From Patescibacteria group bacterium (GTDB lineage Bacteria; Patescibacteriota; Minisyncoccia; Minisyncoccales; JAHIOY01), in NCBI GenBank assembly GCA_018894495.1, contig JAHIOY010000154.1:1-14255 (forward strand): a stretch of 14,255 nt of DNA, read 5' to 3'. Made by a program: the position numbers and the translations under genes. This document shows positions 1 through 8,700 of the stretch, piece by piece. How positions within the stretch are numbered: the stretch's first letter is position 1; each line of letters begins with the position of its first letter. The notes below the pieces were generated by a model. The model was given only the letters and a program-made list of their open reading frames with translations, made no database searches and was not told the origin of the DNA.

Positions 1-933
1 ACCGCCCTTTCTATTCCCATTGTTGGCTCAATGACATAAGGGAAATATTTCTTTTTTTTTCTCGTCATCGTAATAACTCAAATCCTGACCTGAAAATTTG
101 CTGTGCTGGTTTAAATCAAAATCGGTTCTATTTGCCACCCCGGCTAATTCTGACCAGCCGAAAGGAAATTTATATTCAATATCAACCGTTCTTTTGGAAT
201 AATGAGCCAATGATTCTTTTGGGTGTTCGTATCTTCTGATATTTTCTTTTTTTAAACCCAAGTCCAAAAAGAATTTCTCCCATTTGTTTAACCAGAAATC
301 AAATTCTGCCTCGTCTTTACCCGGCTCAACAAAGTATTCAATTTCGGCAATATCAAATTCTCTTGAGCGAAAGGTAAAATTGCCAGTAGTGATTTCGTTC
401 CGAAAACACCTGCCAATTTGGGCAATGCCAAAGGGAATTTTCAAACGCATTGAGGATTCAACCAGTTTGAAATTGGTGAACATTGATTGAGCGGTTTCCG
501 GTCTTAGATAAGTGATGTGGGCTTCGTCATCAACCGGACCCAAAAAGGTCTTAAACATTAAATTGAATTGTTTAGGCGGGGTAAAATCTTTTCCGCCGCA
601 TTGAGGACACTGCTTTTTTGTTTCTGCCATATGGTCAGCCCGAAATCTTGAGTGGCAATTTTTGCATTCAACCAATGGGTCAGTAAAATGCTCCAGATGG
701 CCCGACGCTTTCCAAACCTCAGGCCGCATCAAAACCGTAGCCTCAATTAAAACAATATTGTCTTGTTCCCGAACAAACCTTTTGAGCCAGAGATTTTTGA
801 TGTTATTTTTCAAAAGAGAACCCAAGGGTCCATAATCCCACAGCGCCTCCACTCCGCCATAAATCTCCGAGCATGGAAAAACAAATCCCCGTCTCTTACA
901 AAGCGAAACAATTTTCTCCATTAAATTCTCCAT
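1..933 (-). CDS. glyS: Glycyl-tRNA synthetase, class II homodimeric type (partial, frameshifted)
   Basis: This enzyme charges tRNA-Gly with glycine in the cytoplasm. The visible 300 residues match the alpha2-type class II enzyme. They include a zinc-binding insert with CxxC pairs at C90/C93 and C109/C112, the RPETAQ motif at 144-149, motif 2 FRNEI near 178-182, and the family signature GVANRTDFDL at 265-274. The literal frame stops at TGA (28-30) after EIFPLCH. One frame over, the DNA reads YFPYVIEPTMGIERA, the expected family continuation, so the gene really runs off the left edge. The frame changes at a run of nine bases (52-60). The first ATG (931-933) has no Shine-Dalgarno. A second ATG at 919-921 is preceded by GGAG at a good spacing and may be the true start. 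The gene lies 121 nt downstream of the DUF11-like gene, with a hairpin repeat between. Function is certain; functional status depends on the indel. Confidence 0.93.
52..60 (-). other. Homopolymer frameshift site in glyS
   Basis: The plus strand has nine T (A9 in the mRNA). With nine A the protein reads DEKKKEIFPLCH and then stops. With eight A it reads DEKKKKYFPYVIEP and continues as a normal GlyRS. This is a one-base excess in a homopolymer. It could be a sequencing or assembly error, a true pseudogenising mutation, or a site where RNA polymerase slippage restores the frame. Confidence 0.85.
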
Positions 934-998
934 TTTTTTATTTTACCTTATTTTTCTAAAAATAAAAAGGGTTGGTTTTGAAGAACCTGAGGAGGAAT

Positions 999-1025
999 GT
1001 TGAGGTCAAACCTCAACCGACCTCA
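999..1025. repeat. Intergenic hairpin repeat, copy 1
   Basis: This 27-bp element contains an 8-bp inverted repeat, GTTGAGGT/ACCTCAAC, with a 3-nt loop. It is followed by CGACCTCA, which can pair instead with the upstream TGAGGTC, giving two mutually exclusive stems. It matches the element at 10035-10061 at 26 of 27 positions. It sits just downstream of the DUF11-like gene. No U tract follows on the minus strand, so it is not a canonical terminator. It is best read as a dispersed REP-like repeat. Confidence 0.75.
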
Positions 1026-1054
1026 TTTTACCAAGAGAAAGGTTAAATTACAAA

Positions 1055-2776
1055 TTATTCGCCAGTGGAACTTGAGGTTGAATAAGGTATTATTCCCTCG
1101 CCGATGAACATCTCACTGAAATTAGTATATAAAGGAAGGGTTTTGGTTGATAAGATTTGATTTGTCCATTTGTCTTCGCCTGAAATTTCAGCCGGGGTCA
1201 TTAAAGGGGTGGCAAGTTTTTCTTCTTCTTTCAGAGTTAAGGCAATCTGAAAAGCCAACTGAACTTTTTTTTCTTGCCCGGGCTCCAAATCGCCAATTTG
1301 CCAGAGCAACTCTCGGCTATTTGAGTCAAAGGTAAAAGCGGCATTTTCCGGAAAAATTTTTCCGGTCAATTCGGCCAAAGGAGATAAAACTGCCTTGAGC
1401 TTTGCGTTGCCAATCTTGTTATAAAAATTTTCAACCTGCCAAATAACGGTAAAATAGCTCTTTTCGCCAACTCTCGGCGGCAAAGGTCCCGGCGAGCCAA
1501 AGATTTCGTCCTCAATGTATCCCTTTTGAGTTAAAATTAATTTTGAATTGATTTTGGTCAAAAATTCTTTTTTGGTTTGGTCTGGAAAAATAATTTCATT
1601 AGTTACCGAAAGATTTTCGCCCGGCTTCATCTCTTTGTCGCTTTCTTTATTTCGGGACGAAATAAAAACTTGTTTTAAATTAACCCAGAATTCAATTTTT
1701 CCTTCCTTTCCCGAATCCAAAAACTTAAGATCGGGAACCTTCTTCCAATCCCAAACAATGGTATTGTCGCCGGAAGTATTTTCTCCCAAGTCGGACTTTA
1801 TAGTTGAGAGGTCAAAGAGTCCGCCTTTTAATTTAGCGATGAGCGAGAGGTTTTCAAATGGTTTTCCACCGAGATTGCGAAAATAAATTTCATAATGCAG
1901 AAAATCGCCGATTTGGGCAAAATAATCTGGCTTTCCATTGATAAGTTGAGAAATATAGAGCGACGGCTCAATGATTTCAACCCCTCTCATTGCTTCTTTT
2001 AAAACAATAAACTCCCCTTCTTTCCAAATTCCAAAAACTGCTCTAAAAATTTTTTGCTCCCCAGCATTGCCGGTTAACAGACCATTTATTTCAATTCTGC
2101 CGCCCTCGGTTTTGTTTAACGATTTTATTTCAAAATCGGTCTTTTCTAATGCTTGGGGTTTGCTTTCTAAAAACTGGAATTCAGAAGGATATTCAACCTT
2201 CACCCCGATATTAGATAGGGGGTAGTCCAAAGACGAAAAATAATTTAGAAAAAATTTAAGCTCCCGACCGGACTCGGCTTTTGAAGGAAGGTCAAATTCA
2301 AAATTCAATAAGACCGGCCTGATTTGAGTAGTAAAAGTGGTTGAGGAACTGTATAGCGCCTTGAGGTTTTTGGGACGATAAGAAAGGGTTGCCTTAGCTT
2401 CTTTTGTTTCATTTTCCTTGCCCAAAAGCCGCGTTTTAAAAGAAAAGGTTTTTTCTTCGCCAGGATATATTGTTTGAAGTAAAAATTCTTTCCTCAAAGA
2501 TTTTTTTTCTTCCGGTGATTCTTCTTTGCCAGCCACTAAGCATTCTAAGGAATTTTTAGGACATTCAAATACGAGTTTAGCGTCTTCCAAATTGAAGTTG
2601 CCGTTATTTTTATATTTTACGGCATATTCAGCCACCTGCAATAAAGTCGTTTCGGGCGGCCCCAAAATTTCCAATTTCAAAACCTCTTTGGAATATACAT
2701 TTTCCCGATATTTCCAGTATCCGGCCAAGCCAATGATGACGGCTAAAATTATGACAAAAATTTTAAATCTCCTCAT
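1055..2776 (-). CDS. Single-pass membrane protein with DUF11-like/Ig-like repeats
   Basis: The 573-residue protein has an N-terminal hydrophobic segment at about residues 5-22 (FKIFVIILAVIIGLAGYW), preceded by two arginines. It is therefore likely anchored in the membrane with the bulk outside. The rest looks like about four beta-rich modules, roughly at 35-150, 155-270, 280-400 and 435-540. Phrases such as YAVKYKNNGN, FLHYEIYFRNLGGKPFENLS and WQIGDLEPGQEKKVQLAFQI are typical of DUF11/CARDB-type extracellular beta sandwiches. No catalytic motif is visible. It starts 1 nt after the recO stop, so it is almost certainly translated from the same mRNA. The C-terminus is Ser/Thr rich (STSSSTGE). 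A cell-surface structural or adhesive role is an inference from the architecture only. Confidence 0.85.
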   Translation of the reverse strand: MRRFKIFVIILAVIIGLAGYWKYRENVYSKEVLKLEILGPPETTLLQVAEYAVKYKNNGNFNLEDAKLVFECPKNSLECLVAGKEESPEEKKSLRKEFLLQTIYPGEEKTFSFKTRLLGKENETKEAKATLSYRPKNLKALYSSSTTFTTQIRPVLLNFEFDLPSKAESGRELKFFLNYFSSLDYPLSNIGVKVEYPSEFQFLESKPQALEKTDFEIKSLNKTEGGRIEINGLLTGNAGEQKIFRAVFGIWKEGEFIVLKEAMRGVEIIEPSLYISQLINGKPDYFAQIGDFLHYEIYFRNLGGKPFENLSLIAKLKGGLFDLSTIKSDLGENTSGDNTIVWDWKKVPDLKFLDSGKEGKIEFWVNLKQVFISSRNKESDKEMKPGENLSVTNEIIFPDQTKKEFLTKINSKLILTQKGYIEDEIFGSPGPLPPRVGEKSYFTVIWQVENFYNKIGNAKLKAVLSPLAELTGKIFPENAAFTFDSNSRELLWQIGDLEPGQEKKVQLAFQIALTLKEEEKLATPLMTPAEISGEDKWTNQILSTKTLPLYTNFSEMFIGEGIIPYSTSSSTGE

Positions 2777-2777
2777 A

Positions 2778-3536
2778 TTATTTTACAGAAGAAATAAGGT
2801 TTAATGATTTTTCCTCAGAATTGGTGACTTTTAGTCGGGCCAAAATTTGCCAGTCCCTTTCTAAGATAAGACGCAATATTTTAATGACTTCTGGCTCAAC
2901 TTCTAATCCCTTCTTTATTTTAGCAAAACATTTCTCACAGAGCACCCCTCCTTCTTTTGGGTTAAAATAAAGATTTTTTGGCAGCAATTTTTTTTGGCAA
3001 ACAACACAATTGAAAAGTTCCGGCTGATACCCCAAAATAGAAAAGAGGTTCCAAAAGAAATAATAATAGACAATTTTCAATTTACCCTCGCTTTCGGCGG
3101 GATTCAATAAATTTTTCCCGCTCGGCGGGATCCTCGATAAAGTCGGGTCAATTTTTAAATTATTTAATTTTTCAAAACTTTCGTTAAGTAGTTGCCAGAT
3201 TTCTTGGTCAACTTCCTGCCCTCTGACTAAGTTATCTAAAACTTCGGAAATTCTGCAGGCAATGGCTAATCTTTTTAAATTATCTCTCATATCTGAAAAT
3301 TTTTCAAGTACAATCGCATCGGTCAGGGTCCTATAATTCTTTCCCTGAATGAATTCAATTTCAGACAAGAAAAAAATTTCCGCTCCCGACCTCAATTTAG
3401 AAGTAATCTTTCTAATTCCCTTTCCCAAAACCTTTAGTTTCCCAAAACCGCCGGTATAAATTGTAAAAAGCTGGTCCGATTCGCCCCGGTCTTCTTTTTT
3501 AATAAATATTCCCTTTGTCCGATAATGCTCAAACAT
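2778..3536 (-). CDS. recO: DNA repair protein RecO
   Basis: RecO anneals ssDNA and, with RecR, loads RecA onto SSB-coated DNA in the RecF pathway. The 252-residue protein begins with the typical OB-fold N-terminus (MFEHYRTKGIFIKKEDRGESDQLFTIYT, residues 1-28). The helical C-terminal domain contains a four-cysteine zinc site, C177xxC180 and C200xxC203, as in Gram-positive and deep-branching RecO proteins. Residues about 135-150 (RIPPSGKNLLNPAESEG) come from a GC-rich repeat inserted in the inter-domain region. The gene starts 6 nt after the oxidoreductase stop and ends 1 nt before the DUF11-like gene, indicating a polycistronic message. The start ATG (3534-3536) has only a weak purine-rich leader. 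Confidence 0.92.
   Translation of the reverse strand: MFEHYRTKGIFIKKEDRGESDQLFTIYTGGFGKLKVLGKGIRKITSKLRSGAEIFFLSEIEFIQGKNYRTLTDAIVLEKFSDMRDNLKRLAIACRISEVLDNLVRGQEVDQEIWQLLNESFEKLNNLKIDPTLSRIPPSGKNLLNPAESEGKLKIVYYYFFWNLFSILGYQPELFNCVVCQKKLLPKNLYFNPKEGGVLCEKCFAKIKKGLEVEPEVIKILRLILERDWQILARLKVTNSEEKSLNLISSVK
3094..3131. repeat. GC-rich repeat inserted in recO
   Basis: TCGGCGGGAT occurs at 3094-3103 and again at 3122-3131. The second copy forms a hairpin with the preceding TCCCGC (TCCCGC-TCG-GCGGGA, 3116-3130). The segment is GC-rich in an AT-rich gene and encodes a proline/glycine-containing loop (IPPSGKNLLNPAES). This looks like an in-frame palindromic element, comparable in style to Rickettsia palindromic elements. 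Confidence 0.55.
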
Positions 3537-3542
3537 TTCTTT

Positions 3543-5678
3543 TTATATCGCCCTAACCTGCCAATTACATATATCGTTTGCGCAAATCATTCCAGAAATA
3601 ACAACCGCTTCTATTCCGCCGCCAGGAAAAGTTGATGCGCCGGCTAAATATAGACCTCTGATTGGCGTTTTAAAGTAAGGTCTCTTGATTCCGATTGACT
3701 GGTCAAACGAATAAAGCGCTCCTTCAGGCATAGAAGTATATCTTTCAAAAGTTTTTGGGGTAGCAACATCTAAAATTTCTATATGCTTGCTTATATCCGG
3801 GATAATTTTTTCAGCTTTTTTAATTAAAATTTCAGCCAACTCTTTTTTCTTTTCTAAATATTCTTTTGTTCCTTTTTCTGGAAAGTCATAATAATTAGCA
3901 TAAGTTAATGTTAATATAGTGACGCTTGCTTTATTTTTTGGCGCCAAAGTTGAATCAGCATTTGAATTTATTATAATCGCGAAATCTTTTTCGGAATTAC
4001 TTTCATCTAAATAATGAATAGTGGTTGGATAATCGGATAAATCCATATTTAACCCCAGAGATACCATTAAGCAAGAAGGAGACATTTTTGAATTTTTTAT
4101 GTATTCAACAAATTTTTTATTCAAATTATTTTCATCAACAAGTTCTAAAAATGTAGTTTTGGCATTTGCATTAGAAACCACAACAGAACTTTTAAAAATT
4201 TTATCTCCAGATTTCACTCTTTTAACTTTTTTATTTCCCGTTAATATTTTTTCAACCTTATGATTTAATAGAACTTTTCCATTATGACTTTCAATAAATT
4301 TTTTTAAACTATCAGCAAAATTTTGGGGGCTCCCTTTTGGATAATAGCCGCCAAAAAGATAATAACTGACGCAGGGGAAAAGCGCTTTATATGCCGGAGT
4401 TTTTTCCGGTTTTGTCCCAAGATGCGGCAATAATCCGCAAAAAAACTTTTTTAAATCTTCGTTTCTAAAATATTGGTCAAGTTTCTGCTGATAAGTTTTA
4501 TTCAGCCAATCATTAAAATAAGGTCGTTCTTTCGGAAAATTAGATATTTTTCTATCTCCATGCACTTTTGCAATCAAGTAATCCGGCAAAGAGACGCCGT
4601 AAATTTCTGCTTCCTTAAAATATTCTTTGATAGATTGTTTAGCGTCTTCAAAAAAAGCTAAAATGTTTTCTTTCTCACCGGGAAAAATTTCTGAAAACCG
4701 CTCAATAAAATCTTCAAAATTATTAACATCAATTTGTTTCCTCTTAAAAACAAACAAGTTTTCATTTCGGATTCTTCGTTCCGAAATGAAGAATCTTATT
4801 CTATTCTTCACGAATAAATCCTCTTTTTTTAATTCAAGTTCTTTAAGAAGATATTTAACCGGCCCTCTTTCTTCTAATCCGCTTACATTTTCAACTCCGG
4901 CAGTAAAAACAAACCCATTTCTTCGGAAAGAAGAGCAGTAGCCGCCGACTTGATAATGCTGTTCCAGAACCAAAACCTTATAGCCCCTCTTTGAAAGCAG
5001 GGCGCCGCAGGTTAAGCCCCCTATTCCAGAACCAACAACGATAACGTCGTATTCGTTCTCTCCCTTTGGCTTTTGCGGATTTACTTCAACACGCCAATCA
5101 TATTTCTTGAATTCTTTTGAAGCGAAATAAGCAGGCGCCTTCAAAGGGAAGATGACTGAGAAAGTTATACCGAAGGCAATTAAAACATTTGAAAGAATCA
5201 CGGTAAAGGGCATGCTGAGAAGCAAAAATATGACTGCACTTACTAGAAAGACACCCGCCCATGCTACCGTTATTATATTGTTAATATCTAAAAACGATTT
5301 ATCCTTCCAATAAATTTCCGGATAGTCTTTTTTTGAAACCTGCAAAGTATAAGGTTGCCTAATGACTAAAGAGAACAATGCCATAAAAAATAGAACAAAA
5401 TATCCCAGAAAACCACTGCTTTCCACAAATATGTTTGATTTGAAAATAAAAACCCCGAACGCAGCTATGCTAAAATAAAAAACAGAAGCAATATCCATCA
5501 AATTGAAGTCCTGTTTACGGATTTGAGGAATTAGGAGAAGCAAAGAAATTGCAAGAGAAACAATAATGCCAAACTTATTTCCCATTCCGCATGATATCCA
5601 GTAAATAATCCACGGAATAAAGGAAAAAAATATGTAAAGCATACCGGGTATTTTCCTATTGTTTTTGTTTTCCACCAT
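3543..5678 (-). CDS. Membrane-anchored FAD-dependent oxidoreductase, phytoene desaturase/CrtISO/retinol saturase superfamily
   Basis: The 711-residue protein has two parts. Residues 1-190 hold about six hydrophobic segments (roughly 14-30, 36-53, 63-79, 89-105, 135-156, 158-179). From residue 210 there is a full FAD-binding amine-oxidase/phytoene-desaturase-like enzyme. This shows the dinucleotide motif GSGIGG (216-221), an acidic residue ending beta-2 (E239), the GG-motif region HYQVGGYCSSF, and the C-terminal FAD signature LYLAGASTFPGGGIEAVVISG. Such enzymes oxidise, reduce or isomerise polyene or other hydrophobic substrates. The substrate here cannot be told: no carotenoid synthesis gene is visible. 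The membrane domain suggests a lipid-phase substrate. Six nt separate it from recO and 60 nt from ileS, so it is probably co-transcribed with both. The ATG at 5676-5678 lacks a clear Shine-Dalgarno. Confidence 0.85.
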   Translation of the reverse strand: MVENKNNRKIPGMLYIFFSFIPWIIYWISCGMGNKFGIIVSLAISLLLLIPQIRKQDFNLMDIASVFYFSIAAFGVFIFKSNIFVESSGFLGYFVLFFMALFSLVIRQPYTLQVSKKDYPEIYWKDKSFLDINNIITVAWAGVFLVSAVIFLLLSMPFTVILSNVLIAFGITFSVIFPLKAPAYFASKEFKKYDWRVEVNPQKPKGENEYDVIVVGSGIGGLTCGALLSKRGYKVLVLEQHYQVGGYCSSFRRNGFVFTAGVENVSGLEERGPVKYLLKELELKKEDLFVKNRIRFFISERRIRNENLFVFKRKQIDVNNFEDFIERFSEIFPGEKENILAFFEDAKQSIKEYFKEAEIYGVSLPDYLIAKVHGDRKISNFPKERPYFNDWLNKTYQQKLDQYFRNEDLKKFFCGLLPHLGTKPEKTPAYKALFPCVSYYLFGGYYPKGSPQNFADSLKKFIESHNGKVLLNHKVEKILTGNKKVKRVKSGDKIFKSSVVVSNANAKTTFLELVDENNLNKKFVEYIKNSKMSPSCLMVSLGLNMDLSDYPTTIHYLDESNSEKDFAIIINSNADSTLAPKNKASVTILTLTYANYYDFPEKGTKEYLEKKKELAEILIKKAEKIIPDISKHIEILDVATPKTFERYTSMPEGALYSFDQSIGIKRPYFKTPIRGLYLAGASTFPGGGIEAVVISGMICANDICNWQVRAI

Positions 5679-5738
5679 ATGTTCTTTTTCTGCTTTGAAA
5701 CTTAATTTCTGACTGCTCGTTTTATTAAAGCAAGGAGG

Positions 5739-8700
5739 TTAAACTCTTTTTATCCCTAACCATAATTTCTGCCGGTCAATTTCAAATTCCTTTTCAAGGG
5801 TAAAAACTTTTTTGTCTTCTGCCCGAATTTGAAAATCTTTAATTTTTCCTTCTTCCACAATAACTTTTTCATTTTTAGTTAAAATTTCATTTAAATTTTG
5901 AGAACCAAAATAGAAAACTAAAATTTTATCCTTTGGTTTTAAACCCATTTTTTTTCTCATCTCTTGAATATGGCGGCTCACTTCACGAATTATTCCTTCT
6001 TCTTTTAATTCAGGGGTAATTCGGGTGTCCAACTTTAAAGTTTTACCGAAAGCAATTTCTTTTACATTAACTTCTTCTTTGATTAAACCCAGCAATTCTC
6101 TTTCTTTTCGTAATTCGTAATTCGTAATTCGTAATTCGTTTAAAGGTTGCCTCACTTTTATTCCTGCCTTTGCTCTTTCTGCTAAAGCTTGGGTAACAAT
6201 TTCTCTAATTCTTTCCATTTTTTCCTCCAATTTTTTATCAATCAATTTTTCATTCACCTTCGGCCAATCCTCTAAATGTACACTCTGGCGAGGTTTGACG
6301 TTGCCAGCTATTTTTTGGTAGATTTCTTCGCTCAAAAATGGAATAAACGGCGCGGTTAATTTGCTTAGGTTCAAAAGCGCATAATTTAAGGTTTGTGAGG
6401 CCTCTTTTATCTCTTTTTTGGTCCCTGGTCTTTGAAATCTTTTTCTTGACCGCCTAATATACCATAGGGACAAATCCGAAATAACGAAATTTTCAATTTG
6501 GCGAGCCGTTCCAGTAACGTCATATTTATCTAAATTTTTAGTCACATCTTTGATTAAGTCATTCATCTTAGAAATAATCCATTTGTCTAATATATTTTGA
6601 CTTTTGCCCCGCCCTTTCTTCAGAAAGGGCGGGGTTGAATTTTCTTTGTATGTTTCAAAAAAACTGTAGCAGTTCCACAAAGTGAGAATAAATTTTCTTA
6701 ATGTCCCCTGTATGTCCTTTTCCGAAAAAAGCTTTGAGTCGCCCGGTTGATTAATGGTATAAAAATACCAACGGCTGGCATCTGCTCCGTATTTTTCAAT
6801 AATATACGAGGAGTCAACCGTATTTCCTCGCGACTTTGACATTTTCTCTCCCTTTTCATCTAAAACATGACCCAAAGAAATGACATTTTTATAGGCAGGT
6901 CCGAATCCCAAAAGAGTTGAAATAGCCAAGAGAGTATAAAACCAACCCCGCGTCTGGTCAACTCCTTCGCAAATATAATCAGCCGGAAATAATATCGGGG
7001 GATTAAATTTTGAATTTTGAATTTTGAATTTTGAATTTTTACTGAATGGCCAGTGAGCTTGGGCGAACGGCATTGAACCAGAATCAAACCAGCAGTCAAT
7101 GACTTCGGGAACCCTCTCCATTATTTCTCCGCATTTTTGGCAAAAAAACTTAACCTCATCAATATAGGGTCGGTGAAAATCCAATTCCCCTTTTTGATTG
7201 AGAGGCAATTTTTTAAATTCCACTTTTCGCCAGTTAGCAGTTTTAATTAATTTATCTCTATTTTCTTTCCGCCATTTCAAAATCTCTTCCAAGGATAAAC
7301 CTTCTAATGTTTTTTCCAAAACTGTCAAAGGAAATTCATGAGAAACAATTAAAATATTCTTTATTTCATATTCTTTATCTATTTTTTCTAAGAAATTATA
7401 CATCCGTTTTCTTACCGCGGCTAAACTTTCGCCTTTTGGAACCCTTGCCAAACAGGGGTTTTTCTGCTTTGAGATATAATCCCAGAATAATTTTGGTTCC
7501 TTTCCATTAAAAATTCCCACATTCAGTTCTCTTAGTCGCTTATCAAAAATTATTTTTGCGCCCGTTTCCTTTGATATAATCTCGGCAGTTTGTCTTGCCC
7601 TCAATAAATCTGATGAGAAAATTAGATTAACCCTTGATTTTGCTAATTTTTTTGCCTGTCTTAAAACTTCTTTTTTTCCTTTGTCAGTCAGGGGAAAAAG
7701 CGGTTTCTCCGGCCAACAATTAGTTAAATTTGTTACCTGCCGCAAAGAATGACCGTGGCGAAAGAGAAAGTAATTGTTGTTTGAAAATTTCTGCGAAAGT
7801 AAGTCCTCTTTTGAACCAATAACCGTAGTATTTCCGCAACCTGAATTTTGGATTTTGGATTTGTTTTGGATTTGTTTTGGATTTTGGATTTTGGATTTTG
7901 GATTTCTTCCAGTTGGGCATTGCCAAACTGGAAGCGGCGTTCCCCAATATCTTTCTCTGGAAAGCGTCCAGTCCCTCACTTCTCTTAACCACTCGCCAAA
8001 CCTCCCCTCTTTTATGTATTTCGGCGCCCAATTAATTTTTTGATTATTTTTAATTAATTCATCTTTAACTTTCGTCATTTTTATAAACCAACTCTTTTTG
8101 GCATAGTAGAGCAGGGGCGAATTGCATCTCCAGCAAAAAGGATAGCTATGCTCGTATTTTTCTTTGGCAAAAAGAACGGCTTTGCGGTCTAAGTATTTTA
8201 TAAGTTCAACGTCGGTTTTTTCCCTGTCTTCACGCGGTTTCACCTGCATTCCGGCAAATTCTCCCATTTCCTCCGCAAAAGTGCCGTCTGTTTTTACGTT
8301 GACAAGCACCGGCAAGCCAATTTTCTTAGATGCCTCCATATCAATTTCTCCGAACGCGCCGTTGATGGTTACAATGCCAGCGCCTTCTTCAATGCTCACA
8401 TAATCAGTGATATGGGTCTTGTAGACATTGGGATTGTCTCTAACTTTTTCGTGCTCTTGATAAAATTCCCCAAATGGATGCTCATAGCTTATATGCTCCA
8501 TTTCCTTGCCTTTAAATTCATTAATTATTTCATATTTGACTCCGGGTAAATGACTCATTATATAGCCAAGACGCTCTTTCACGCAAATTATCTGTTCTCC
8601 ATTGATGCGGACTACGACATAGTTATAATCCGCGCCAATTGCCAAAGCCATTGTTGTTGGCAAACTCCAAGCCGTGGTCGTCCATGCCAAAAAACTTGTT

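Noticed and set aside
28..30. UGA recoding (Gly) to explain the early glyS stop, as in some CPR lineages
   Set aside because: Reading through TGA in that frame gives non-homologous sequence, while the neighbouring frame gives the exact GlyRS motif; no other gene needs recoded UGA.
284..490. Plus-strand ORFs antisense to glyS, the DUF11-like gene, the oxidoreductase and ileS
   Set aside because: All are antisense shadows of confidently identified genes, with no recognisable family features.
5732..5739. AAGGAGGT, a perfect Shine-Dalgarno on the plus strand
   Set aside because: No plus-strand start codon or coding frame follows; on the minus strand it is the end of ileS and its 3' gap.
6860..7099. 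79-codon minus-strand ORF inside ileS
   Set aside because: It is an out-of-frame shadow of ileS, opened partly by the heptamer repeat; no family-like content.
7844..7906. Possible CRISPR array or minisatellite promoter region
   Set aside because: Units are 7 nt with no spacers; it is a simple tandem repeat inside a coding frame.
7720..8031. 103-codon minus-strand and 89-codon plus-strand ORFs over the TTTTGGA tract
   Set aside because: Heptamer repeats stay open in several frames. The ileS frame explains the region and these show only repeat-derived peptides.
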